Origin: an uncultured Candidatus Planktophila sp.
Lineage (GTDB): Bacteria > Actinomycetota > Actinomycetes > Nanopelagicales > Nanopelagicaceae
Length of the DNA: 17,103 nucleotides
Reading direction: 5' to 3'
Assembly: GCA_937975715.1 (NCBI GenBank)
Contig: CALJUA010000149.1
Coordinates: 1 to 17,103, forward strand
The position numbers and the translations under genes are program-made. The notes under the pieces are model-generated. The model was not told the DNA's origin and did not search any database. It was given only the letters and a program-made list of their open reading frames with translations. Of this stretch, positions 1-5,913 are shown piece after piece; within the stretch, counting starts at the first letter, position 1, and each line of letters starts with the position of its first letter.

Positions 1-84
1 GGAAATACTTCTGCGGTTCTCGATGGCGAAATTGATGACTTCATTGAAGCGGGCATTCGCTGGCGCCGCTCATCTGCTTCATAA
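1..84 (+). CDS. prfB: Peptide chain release factor 2, C-terminal end (partial)
   Basis: The window opens inside an open frame whose last 27 residues read GNTSAVLDGEIDDFIEAGIR followed by WRRSSAS and a TAA stop at 82-84. The V-L-D-G-(D/E)-I-D-x-F-I-E-A-x-I-R-W-R pattern is the conserved C-terminus of bacterial release factor 2, which terminates translation at UGA and UAA codons on the ribosome. Placement directly upstream of ftsE-ftsX is the usual actinobacterial arrangement and supports the call. Only the tail is present, so the GGQ motif, the stop-codon recognition motif and any programmed frameshift site lie outside the window. Confidence 0.9.
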   Translation, partial: GNTSAVLDGEIDDFIEAGIRWRRSSAS

Positions 85-108
85 ACAGGAATAACTCACA
101 CTAAATTT

Positions 109-130
109 TGAGCGTGAGCCACGCTCATTT
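109..130 (+). terminator. Hairpin terminator after prfB
   Basis: An 8-bp perfect stem (109-116 TGAGCGTG, 120-127 CACGCTCA) encloses a 3-nt AGC loop and is followed by TTT (128-130). It lies 25 nt after the prfB stop. The U-run is short, so termination may be partial. A second small hairpin (143-146 GGGC / 152-155 GCCC) follows before ftsE. Confidence 0.6.
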
Positions 131-180
131 CCACTCATTGTCGGGCTAAGTGCCCTAAACTCCAACTTGTTCATATTTTG

Positions 181-185
181 AGGAG
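181..185 (+). promoter_or_regulatory. Shine-Dalgarno AGGAG of ftsE
   Basis: AGGAG lies 6 nt before a TTG codon at 192-194. The spacing supports this rare TTG start, which gives the canonical FtsE N-terminus MIRFENVTKVY. Confidence 0.75.
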
Positions 186-191
186 TTCCAA

Positions 192-881
192 TTGATTCGC
201 TTTGAAAACGTTACGAAGGTCTACGCAGGCCAGGAGCGTCCCGCTCTTGATAGCGTCAACCTCGAAATCACAAAAGGCGAGTTCGTCTTTCTCGTTGGAA
301 AGTCCGGTTCCGGTAAGTCAACATTCTTGCGTCTGATCCTCCGTGAAGAGCGCCCAACATCAGGCATCATTCATGTCGCAGGCAAAGATCTCGGTTCACT
401 TGCTAACCACAAGGTTCCAGAGCTTCGTCGCCAGGTTGGCACCGTCTTCCAAGATTTCCGCCTCCTTCCTAATAAAACAATTTCAGAGAACATTGCTTTC
501 TCATTGCACGTCCTTGGATATTCGCAGAAGGAAATCAACCGCGAAGTTCCAGAGATGCTCGAGCTCGTCGGCCTGGAAGATAAGGGCGACCGCTTGCCAT
601 CAGAGATTTCAGGTGGCGAACAGCAGCGCGTAGCTATTGCCCGTGCATATGTCACCAAGCCACCAATCATCATCGCTGACGAACCAACAGGAAACCTCGA
701 CCCAGAGCTATCCGTTGGCATCATGAAGTTGCTCGATCGCATCAACCGCGAAGGCACCACAGTTCTAATGGCAACGCACGATTCAGGAATTGTTGATCAG
801 ATGCGTAAGCGCGTGATCGAGCTCGATAGCGGACATGTCATCCGCGACCAGGTTCGTGGCGTTTATGGATATACGGGCTAA
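192..881 (+). CDS. ftsE: Cell division ATP-binding protein FtsE
   Basis: This is the cytoplasmic ABC ATPase of the FtsEX complex, which couples ATP hydrolysis to activation of septal peptidoglycan hydrolases during division. At 229 aa it is full length for the family. Walker A GKSGSGKST is at residues 36-44, the Q-loop at Q87, the ABC signature ISGGEQQ at 139-145, Walker B with the catalytic Glu (IIIADEPTGNLD) at 159-170 and the switch His at 196. The start is a TTG preceded by AGGAG. ftsX follows 31 nt downstream on the same strand, as expected for an operon. A possible -10 (TAAACT, 156-161) lies upstream but has no clear -35. The order prfB-ftsE-ftsX-smpB-ssrA is common in Gram-positive bacteria, so the assignment is very secure. 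Confidence 0.97.
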   Translation: MIRFENVTKVYAGQERPALDSVNLEITKGEFVFLVGKSGSGKSTFLRLILREERPTSGIIHVAGKDLGSLANHKVPELRRQVGTVFQDFRLLPNKTISENIAFSLHVLGYSQKEINREVPEMLELVGLEDKGDRLPSEISGGEQQRVAIARAYVTKPPIIIADEPTGNLDPELSVGIMKLLDRINREGTTVLMATHDSGIVDQMRKRVIELDSGHVIRDQVRGVYGYTG

Positions 882-912
882 CGGAATTTAAAAGAGAGAC
901 AGGATAAAGAAC

Positions 913-1815
913 ATGCGCGCAGGTTTCCTCTTTAAAGAAGTTCGTATTGGACTTCGCCGTAACCTCACAATGACATTTGCCGTCGTTGTCACAGTTGCTA
1001 TTTCACTTTCACTTCTCGGTATCGGATTGCTTTCAAATGCACAGGTCAATGCGATGAAGGATTATTGGTACGACAAGATTGAAGTTTCTGTCTTCCTTTG
1101 CGGAACTTTGTCTGAGTCGCCAACGTGTGCAAATGGAGTTGTTACACCTGATCAGCGTGCATCAATCAAGACAGATTTAGAAGCTCTACCTGTTGTTCAG
1201 AGCGTCTTCTACGAATCACAGACTGAAGCATTTGCACGTTTTAAAGAGCGTTTTAAGAACTCTGCCATTGCGCAGAACGTAACTGCGGATCAGCTTCCAG
1301 AGTCATTCCGAGTAAAGTTGAAAGACCCAACTCAATTTGATGTTGTCGTCAGTGCATTCTCTGGTCGCCCAGGTGTAGATATTGTTCAAGATCAGCGCAC
1401 AATTCTTGAGAAGTTCTTCAAGCTTCTTGATGTTTTGCGTAACGGTGCGCTTCTCGTCGGTCTCTTCTCTGTACTGACTGCAGCGCTTCTGATTTCAAAT
1501 ACTCTTCGCATCGCAGCGTTTAACCGCCGCCGCGAAACTGGTGTGATGAAGCTTGTAGGTGCAAGCTCATGGTCAATTCAGCTTCCATTCTTGCTTGAAG
1601 GTGTCTTCTCAGCTGTTCTTGGCTGGGTCTTCGCAACAGGACTCTTGAGCGGATTGAAGTATGTAGTCGATACAAAGGTTGCCCCGCTTCTTACATTCAC
1701 CAAGTTCTTCGCGTGGAATCAGGTGTGGATCTCATCTGCAATCTTGCTTGGCGTCGGACTCTTCGTCTCGATTCTCGCCTCACTCATTACGCTTCGCCGT
1801 TACCTCAAGGTTTAA
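913..1815 (+). CDS. ftsX: Cell division protein FtsX
   Basis: This is the membrane partner of FtsE. FtsX transmits the ATPase state through the membrane to extracellular peptidoglycan hydrolases (RipC-type NlpC/P60 enzymes in other actinobacteria). The 300-aa protein shows the family topology: a basic cytoplasmic N-terminus, TM1 at about 21-41, an extracellular domain at about 42-175, and three C-terminal TMs at about 177-199, 221-249 and 271-293. The conserved N-R-R-R-E-T-G-V-M-K-L-V-G-A-S stretch (204-218) is the cytoplasmic coupling loop of the FtsX/MacB fold. C63 and C72 in the extracellular domain could form a disulfide. AGGA at 901-904 sits 8 nt before the ATG. Confidence 0.96.
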   Translation: MRAGFLFKEVRIGLRRNLTMTFAVVVTVAISLSLLGIGLLSNAQVNAMKDYWYDKIEVSVFLCGTLSESPTCANGVVTPDQRASIKTDLEALPVVQSVFYESQTEAFARFKERFKNSAIAQNVTADQLPESFRVKLKDPTQFDVVVSAFSGRPGVDIVQDQRTILEKFFKLLDVLRNGALLVGLFSVLTAALLISNTLRIAAFNRRRETGVMKLVGASSWSIQLPFLLEGVFSAVLGWVFATGLLSGLKYVVDTKVAPLLTFTKFFAWNQVWISSAILLGVGLFVSILASLITLRRYLKV

Positions 1816-1827
1816 CACAAAGCCGTT

Positions 1828-1852
1828 AACGAAGGGGCATCCTCCTTTCGTT
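1828..1852 (+). terminator. Possible weak hairpin terminator after ftsX
   Basis: AACGAAGG (1828-1835) can pair with CCTTTCGTT (1844-1852) with one bulged T. The hairpin lies 12 nt after the ftsX stop. No U-run follows (CTGTCTTC), so it may only attenuate or protect the ftsEX transcript. Confidence 0.35.
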
Positions 1853-1873
1853 CTGTCTTCCACCCTGCTCAAG

Positions 1874-1879
1874 TAGACT
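1874..1879 (+). promoter_or_regulatory. -10 element for leaderless smpB
   Basis: TAGACT fits TANNNT and ends exactly 6 nt before the smpB ATG at 1886. Transcription would therefore begin at or next to the A of the ATG. No Shine-Dalgarno sequence is present. The -35 region (around 1851) is weak. Confidence 0.6.
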
Positions 1880-1885
1880 CCTCGC

Positions 1886-2383
1886 ATGGTTAAGGAGACG
1901 GGTCAAAAGCTGATCGCGCAGAACAAAAAGGCGCGTCACGATTACGCCATCCTTGATACATATGAGTGTGGAATTGTTCTGATGGGCACCGAAGTAAAGT
2001 CACTTCGCGCTGGCCGAGCATCTCTCATTGATGGATTCGTCATGGTTGAAAATGGCGAGCTCTGGATGCATGGAGTTCATATCCCTGAATACACAGAAGG
2101 AACCTGGACTAACCACACTCCGCGTCGTAAGCGAAAGCTGCTGGTGCATCGAGAAGAGATTCGCAAGATTGCAGCAAAGACAAAAGATTCTGGAATCACA
2201 TTGGTTCCGCTTCAGCTTTACTTTAAAGATGGTCGTGCAAAGGTTGAGATTGCTGTCGCAAAGGGTAAGAAGGCACATGACAAGCGCGATACTTTGCTTG
2301 AGCAACAAGCTACCCGCGAGATCGAGCGCGAGATTTCATATCGCGTCAGTGGCAAGAATCGCAGCGGTCGGGATGATTGGTAA
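1886..2383 (+). CDS. smpB: SsrA-binding protein SmpB
   Basis: This is the tmRNA partner protein of trans-translation. It binds the tRNA-like domain of SsrA RNA, delivers it to stalled ribosomes and mimics the codon-anticodon pair in the decoding centre. The 165-aa protein has the typical start of the OB-fold core, including KKARHDY (14-20), GIVLMGTEVKSLR (29-41) and the H-x-P-x-Y (84-88) and R-K-R-K-L-L (100-105) stretches. A basic C-terminal tail ends in R-D-D-W. The start lacks a Shine-Dalgarno sequence and sits 6 nt after a TAGACT -10, so the mRNA is probably leaderless. The partner RNA gene ssrA lies about 0.84 kb downstream. The GNAT gene starts on the nucleotide after the stop. Confidence 0.97.
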   Translation: MVKETGQKLIAQNKKARHDYAILDTYECGIVLMGTEVKSLRAGRASLIDGFVMVENGELWMHGVHIPEYTEGTWTNHTPRRKRKLLVHREEIRKIAAKTKDSGITLVPLQLYFKDGRAKVEIAVAKGKKAHDKRDTLLEQQATREIEREISYRVSGKNRSGRDDW

Positions 2384-2989
2384 GTGGCACCTCTCGTTAT
2401 CGAAACAGAACGTTTAATTCTCCGCCCATTGCGCATGAGCGATGTCGATGACCTTTATGAATATCAATCAGATGCGAAGATTGTTCGCTACATTCCTTGG
2501 GAAGAGCGCGGTCGCGAGCAGGTTACGCACTTTCTTGAAAAGGCGCTGAACACCAGCAAAAACGAACAGCGAGATGAGGGCGACTTCATTGTTTTGGCTT
2601 GGGAGCTAAAGGATTTATCAGGAGATTCAAGATACGAGAAGACAACCTCTCTTGAAAACTATCGCCCAGGCAAAGTGATTGGCCAATCCAACACAAGTTT
2701 GAAATCAACAAACGATCAATTGGCAGATATTGGTTGGGTGACGCATCCTGATTACCATAGACAAGGTTTTGCGCATGAAGCTACTAGAGCGCTGATGAAG
2801 TATGTCTTCGATAATTTCCCTGTCCATCGCATCATTGCCGACATTGATACGCGCAATCCAGAATCCGCAAAGCTGGCAGAGAAGTTAGGGATGCGTCGCG
2901 AGGGAGAGTTCATTAACTCTGAATTCTTTAAGGGGGATTGGTGCTCTATGTGGCTCTATGCGATTCTCAAAGAAGAGTTCAAGAACTAG
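2384..2989 (+). CDS. GNAT N-acetyltransferase, RimJ/RimL type
   Basis: This is a 201-aa acetyl-CoA-dependent N-acetyltransferase of the RimJ/RimL-like GNAT family. Family members acetylate ribosomal-protein N-termini, free amino acids or small molecules, and the substrate cannot be read from the sequence. The N-terminus TERLILRPLRMSDVDDLY (7-24) is typical. The acetyl-CoA pyrophosphate loop is H-R-Q-G-F-A-H-E-A, preceded by the beta-4 strand IGWVTHP, and the late N-P-E-S-A-K-L-A-E-K-L-G-M helix is also conserved. A GTG start (2384) follows the smpB TAA without a single intervening base, so translation is probably coupled by re-initiation. The position between smpB and ssrA suggests, without proof, a translation-linked role. 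No separate promoter is visible. Confidence 0.88.
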   Translation: MAPLVIETERLILRPLRMSDVDDLYEYQSDAKIVRYIPWEERGREQVTHFLEKALNTSKNEQRDEGDFIVLAWELKDLSGDSRYEKTTSLENYRPGKVIGQSNTSLKSTNDQLADIGWVTHPDYHRQGFAHEATRALMKYVFDNFPVHRIIADIDTRNPESAKLAEKLGMRREGEFINSEFFKGDWCSMWLYAILKEEFKN

Positions 2990-2991
2990 CC

Positions 2992-3088
2992 GCTGGCGAT
3001 AAACCTGCACGGTGAGCAGCCGACAAAAGTTCACCTAAATATCATTGCCGGATTTCCTAGCCTCACCTTTCGCAGATTTATCGCCAGC
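2992..3088. repeat. 97-nt imperfect palindrome (long inverted repeat)
   Basis: The left arm 2992-3008 (GCTGGCGATAAACCTGC) and right arm 3072-3088 (GCAGATTTATCGCCAGC) are reverse complements at 16 of 17 positions. The outer 12 bp are perfect. Inside, GGTGAG (3011-3016) pairs with CTCACC (3062-3067), and GGTGA can alternatively pair with TCACC at 3031-3035. The element begins 2 nt after the GNAT stop and ends about 90 nt before the ssrA promoter. No U-run follows, no flanking duplication is evident, and the interior has no credible ORF. It could be a MITE-like remnant, a processing or stability hairpin, or a structured RNA. Confidence 0.7.
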
Positions 3089-3178
3089 TCCTAACTGCCC
3101 GTAGCTTCGCCTTCCATTTATCTACTTTGCGCTCACAGCCCGCTCTTGAGCGTCGCAACCTTTTAGGGAATTTCGTGG

Positions 3179-3207
3179 TTGTCATGGGCGTTGCATACAC
3201 TTAGAAC
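3179..3207 (+). promoter_or_regulatory. ssrA promoter
   Basis: The -35 TTGTCA (3179-3184, 5/6 to TTGACA) is separated by exactly 17 nt from the -10 TAGAAC (3202-3207, 4/6). Transcription would start near 3214, a few bases before the mature 5' end at 3219, leaving a short leader for RNase P. This is the best-matching bipartite promoter in the window, as expected for an abundant RNA. Confidence 0.6.
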
Positions 3208-3218
3208 ACAAATAAATA

Positions 3219-3589
3219 GGGGGTGAACGGTCTCGACTTTAGCTGTTGAGACAGGGGAAGCGTGTCGAGGAAGCCGGGATGATCTCGTAAACCATGAAAC
3301 CTGTGCACACATAACTGCAGACAACAGTCGCAGTGATTTCGCACTAGCTGCATAAGCTAGTCCCAAATCCGTCAGCCTAGGGGCGCTCTCGCTCTAGAAC
3401 CTGGCGTCGTTAGAGAGCTCTTCATCTGCGTGGCGTTGCGAACGCGTAGAGAGAACAGTTTCGCAACTGAGTTCGTTGAATACTTGTGTTTGAGAGATTC
3501 AGGACTGAGAAAACGTAAATAACACTACACACGTAGAAGCCCTGTTTGAGCTCTGAAGGACCCGGGTTCGATTCCCGGCACCTCCACCA
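3219..3589 (+). ncRNA. ssrA: Transfer-messenger RNA (tmRNA)
   Basis: This 371-nt RNA rescues stalled ribosomes together with SmpB and adds a degradation tag. The 5' GGGGGTG (3219-3225) pairs with CACCTCC (3579-3585) as the 7-bp acceptor stem, with one G-U pair. A discriminator A and an encoded CCA (3587-3589) follow. The T-arm CCGGGTTCGATTCCCGG is complete near the 3' end, and the 5' part contains the expected GAACGGTCTCGAC D-arm analogue. The mRNA-like part encodes A-D-N-S-R-S-D-F-A-L-A-A from a GCA resume codon. The next gene begins 23 nt after the CCA with no terminator visible between them. Mature ends are inferred from the acceptor stem and may differ by a base. Confidence 0.97.
3317..3355 (+). 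other. tmRNA tag-peptide reading frame
   Basis: GCA GAC AAC AGT CGC AGT GAT TTC GCA CTA GCT GCA TAA encodes ADNSRSDFALAA and a stop. The terminal A-L-A-A is the ClpXP/ClpAP-recognised degron typical of bacterial tags, and a leading Ala-Asp is common in actinobacterial tags such as that of M. tuberculosis. Confidence 0.93.
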
Positions 3590-3612
3590 TTTACAACCAT
3601 GAAAGGCGCACT

Positions 3613-3978
3613 ATGAGAATTGGCTATGTGGTTCTTTACGTAACCGATCCAGTTGCCTCGCTTTCATTCTGGATCGAAAAATTCGGCATGGTAGAAAAGG
3701 GCAGCAAGCAGGCTGGTCCATTTTCAATTGTGCGCGTTGGATTTGCAGATCAAGACTTCTCATTTGAATTAGTTCCGCTTGAATTGATGCAGAACAATCC
3801 CTCCGGTCTCAATCTTGGTACCCCATCAATTGCCTTATACATGTCTGATCTTGAAGCAGCTCGAGGATGCCTGATTGAGAAGGGTGTTAACTGCAGCGAG
3901 CTTGCAGACCATGGCGGAACCAATTCATTTGCGTTCTCCGACAACGAGAACCGCTGGTTTGCCGTTCTTGAAGGTTAG
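3613..3978 (+). CDS. VOC-fold (glyoxalase/bleomycin-resistance-like) protein
   Basis: This 121-aa single-module protein of the vicinal-oxygen-chelate superfamily has two beta-alpha-beta-beta-beta repeats. Repeat 1 begins RIGYVVLYVTDPVASLSFW with F-E-L-V-P as its later strand. Repeat 2 begins TPSIALYMSDLEAARGCL and ends RWFAVLEG. In metal-dependent members the first strand of each repeat carries a His and the last strand a Glu. Here both His positions appear replaced (Y/V in G-Y-V-V-L-Y, A in S-I-A-L-Y), while the two Glu positions look retained. It is therefore unlikely to be a classical glyoxalase I and may be a metal-free binding or resistance protein. AAAGG (3602-3606) lies 6 nt before the ATG. 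It starts just after ssrA and may share its transcript. Confidence 0.85.
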   Translation: MRIGYVVLYVTDPVASLSFWIEKFGMVEKGSKQAGPFSIVRVGFADQDFSFELVPLELMQNNPSGLNLGTPSIALYMSDLEAARGCLIEKGVNCSELADHGGTNSFAFSDNENRWFAVLEG

Positions 3979-3981
3979 TTT

Positions 3982-4272
3982 TTAGCGACTCTTGCTGAAA
4001 TCAACTTCACGCTTGAGAGCATAAATATTGCCACCAATAGCGATCAAGGCAAATAACTTTGGGCCCAGCGGTGTTGTCTCATACATAAAGTTAATTGCGA
4101 TGAAGACTCCAATAATGCCGATACCAAGAATGAAGACTCGGCGCAGGGCCGTTAGTCCACGACGGCGTGATGCCGCTTCCTGAATTTTGCGTGAAGTAAG
4201 GCCGATATTTATCGGACCCGAGAGCATCAAGATTGAGAACATCACGAGAATCAGCGTTGCAAGTGATTCCAC
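3982..4272 (-). CDS. Small hypothetical membrane protein
   Basis: I do not recognise this 96-aa protein. It has three predicted hydrophobic segments, at about residues 4-20, 46-63 and 71-85. A basic stretch between the first two (S-R-K-I-Q-E-A-A-S-R-R-R-G with later R-R) suggests a cytoplasmic loop. The start is a GTG (4270-4272 on the minus strand) placed directly after the TAA of the upstream GNAT gene (TAAGTG), so expression is probably coupled to it as the last gene of the trhO-GNAT operon. It converges on the VOC gene with only 3 nt between stop codons. The operon context supports a real gene, but nothing indicates function. Confidence 0.7.
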   Translation of the reverse strand: MESLATLILVMFSILMLSGPINIGLTSRKIQEAASRRRGLTALRRVFILGIGIIGVFIAINFMYETTPLGPKLFALIAIGGNIYALKREVDFSKSR

Positions 4273-4836
4273 TTATGCTCCCTCTGTAATAGCAAAGAGC
4301 ACCATATCAATTTGGTCTCCGTTGGGCTTGGTCACCTTCTTGCGAAGAAGAGCTTCGCGGGTCATTCCAGCCTTCTCAAGAACACGTTGTGATGCAAGAT
4401 TGTTGTAGTCGGCAAGACCTTCGATGCGACGGAACTTCATCACAGTTATAGCAAGGCGGAGAATTTCCTTTGCCGCTGCTGAACAAATTCCAGCACCACG
4501 GAAACTCTTCTCCATCCAGTACCCAATCTCGGCTCCATGATCGCTCAAGTTGATCGAGTGAAGATCCATGGCCCCTGCAAAAACTCCGTCTACTTCAATT
4601 GCAAAGACAACGCTTTGATGATTGCGATAGCCAAGCTCACTGCCACGTACGAACTCTTCTGCCATTTCGCGGTCATACGGAAAGGGAACGCGAGTAAACG
4701 CTGAAATAGTTGGGTCTTGGCAGGCTTGAAAAATCGCCTCGATATCGTCTTCACGTAAAGGGCGAAGAACTACTTTTCCTCGTGGACTCGCAACATCGAT
4801 TGAAAGTGTTGGCTGAGAGACCGGCCAATCAATCAT
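4273..4836 (-). CDS. GNAT N-acetyltransferase, RimJ/RimL type
   Basis: A second RimJ/RimL-like acetyltransferase (187 aa) in the window. It shows the family start V-V-L-R-P-L-R-E-D-D-I-E-A-I-F, the strand A-E-I-G-Y-W-M, the acetyl-CoA loop F-R-G-A-G-I-C-S-A-A, the beta-5 R-R-I-E-G-L-A-D-Y-N-N-L-A-S-Q-R-V-L-E-K-A-G-M region and a C-terminal M-V-L-F-A-I strand. The start ATG (minus strand, 4836) is 3 nt after the trhO stop with AGG just upstream inside trhO. It is the middle gene of a three-gene minus-strand operon with trhO and the small membrane protein. The acceptor substrate is unknown. It is divergent in sequence from the GNAT at 2384-2989 and not a recent duplicate. Confidence 0.88.
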   Translation of the reverse strand: MIDWPVSQPTLSIDVASPRGKVVLRPLREDDIEAIFQACQDPTISAFTRVPFPYDREMAEEFVRGSELGYRNHQSVVFAIEVDGVFAGAMDLHSINLSDHGAEIGYWMEKSFRGAGICSAAAKEILRLAITVMKFRRIEGLADYNNLASQRVLEKAGMTREALLRKKVTKPNGDQIDMVLFAITEGA

Positions 4837-4839
4837 CTC

Positions 4840-5766
4840 TTAACCTACGAATTCGCGGTCGCGACGCTTGCGATTGACAGTGTGATTACAAGTCAAATTG
4901 CTTGGCAAGTCAGCGCAAGAGTCGCAGAGAAGAATAAGTTGATGGCAGCTCTCAGAGTTGCAGTTGCGGAACTGCTTTGTTGGAGCGTTGCACTTTACGC
5001 ATTCACCGATGACCTTGGTCTTATCTGAGAAGTCATGAATCATGCGATTATCAAAGATGTAGAGGGAACCTTCCCAGAGAGAGTCATCTCCGAACTTCTC
5101 ACCGTACTTCACGATGCCGCCATCAATTTGGTAGACCTCTTTAAAACCATTGTCGACCATGATTGCTGAAAGAATTTCGCAGCGGATTCCGCCGGTGCAG
5201 TATGTGACGATTGGCTTGTCCTTAATATCGTCATACTTGCCGCTTTGAATCTCAGCGATGAAGTCATGTGATGTTTGAACATCTGGAACAATCGCGTTCT
5301 TGAACTTGCCGATTTTCGCTTCGTAGGCATTACGACCGTCGAAGAAGATGACATCATCGCCACGTTCTTTAACTAATGCATCGACCTGTGCTGGGCGAAG
5401 GTGCTTTCCACCATTGATCACGCCAGTTTCATCAACCTTGATTACATCAGGATTTCCAAAGCCGACGAGTTCTTTACGAACGCGCACCTGTAGACGAGGG
5501 AAATCTGCGCCAGTTCCATCAGACCACTTAAAGACAATCTTCTTAAAAGCTTGATATTGGCGAGTCATCTTTACGTACTTCTTGACGTCAGCCATATCGC
5601 CACCAACAGTTCCATTGATGCCGTGCTTAGAGATGATGATGCGCCCCTTGAGATTGAGGCTCTCGCAGAGTTGCTTCTGCCAGAGCTTTACCGCCTCGGG
5701 ATCTTCTAACGGCGTGAAGCCGTAATAGAGGATTACCTTTGGGATAGATGGCGCATGCTTGTTCAC
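4840..5766 (-). CDS. trhO: tRNA uridine(34) hydroxylase, rhodanese-type (TrhO)
   Basis: TrhO uses oxygen to hydroxylate U34 of certain tRNAs to 5-hydroxyuridine, in parallel with the prephenate-dependent TrhP route. Counted from the GTG at 5766, the protein is 308 aa. It has an N-terminal acylphosphatase-like domain (ILYYGFTPLEDPE, SKHGINGTVGG, about residues 12-100) and a rhodanese domain whose active-site loop C-T-G-G-I-R-C-E places the essential Cys at 190. A cysteine-rich C-terminus follows (C-V-K-C, C-N-S-E-S-C, C-D-S-C). The frame could also start 8 codons earlier at a TTG (5790). I prefer the GTG because TAGAAT ends 7 nt before it and the homology begins just after it. It heads an operon with a GNAT and a membrane protein. 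Confidence 0.93.
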   Translation of the reverse strand: MNKHAPSIPKVILYYGFTPLEDPEAVKLWQKQLCESLNLKGRIIISKHGINGTVGGDMADVKKYVKMTRQYQAFKKIVFKWSDGTGADFPRLQVRVRKELVGFGNPDVIKVDETGVINGGKHLRPAQVDALVKERGDDVIFFDGRNAYEAKIGKFKNAIVPDVQTSHDFIAEIQSGKYDDIKDKPIVTYCTGGIRCEILSAIMVDNGFKEVYQIDGGIVKYGEKFGDDSLWEGSLYIFDNRMIHDFSDKTKVIGECVKCNAPTKQFRNCNSESCHQLILLCDSCADLPSNLTCNHTVNRKRRDREFVG

Positions 5767-5773
5767 GGAAGTG

Positions 5774-5779
5774 ATTCTA
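5774..5779 (-). promoter_or_regulatory. -10 element for leaderless trhO
   Basis: Read on the minus strand, TAGAAT ends 7 nt before the GTG start at 5766, with no Shine-Dalgarno sequence. It lies inside the frame that a TTG start at 5790 would use, and so supports the shorter protein. Confidence 0.55.
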
Positions 5780-5913
5780 AGCCAGGGCAATTAATTAGCG
5801 AAATGCGCGCTCGTTATCTTGGCTGAGCTAGCACTCGGTGGAAGCAGGCGCTGATGGCGGACACTAATAAACTATTTGGGTTTTCCCACAGCTACATGTG
5901 CTTGGGCGAGTAA

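Noticed and set aside
371..760. Long minus-strand frame inside ftsE
   Set aside because: It is a shadow of ftsE, is Ser/Arg-rich without domain features and has no start signal.
3130..3152. CGCTCA/TGAGCG hairpin before ssrA as a terminator for the GNAT gene
   Set aside because: The loop is long, and the only TTTT is 9 nt after the stem. It does not fit an intrinsic terminator.
3560..3612. Phage attachment site at the tmRNA 3' end
   Set aside because: tmRNA genes are common integration targets, but no duplicate of the 3' end, integrase or prophage gene occurs nearby.
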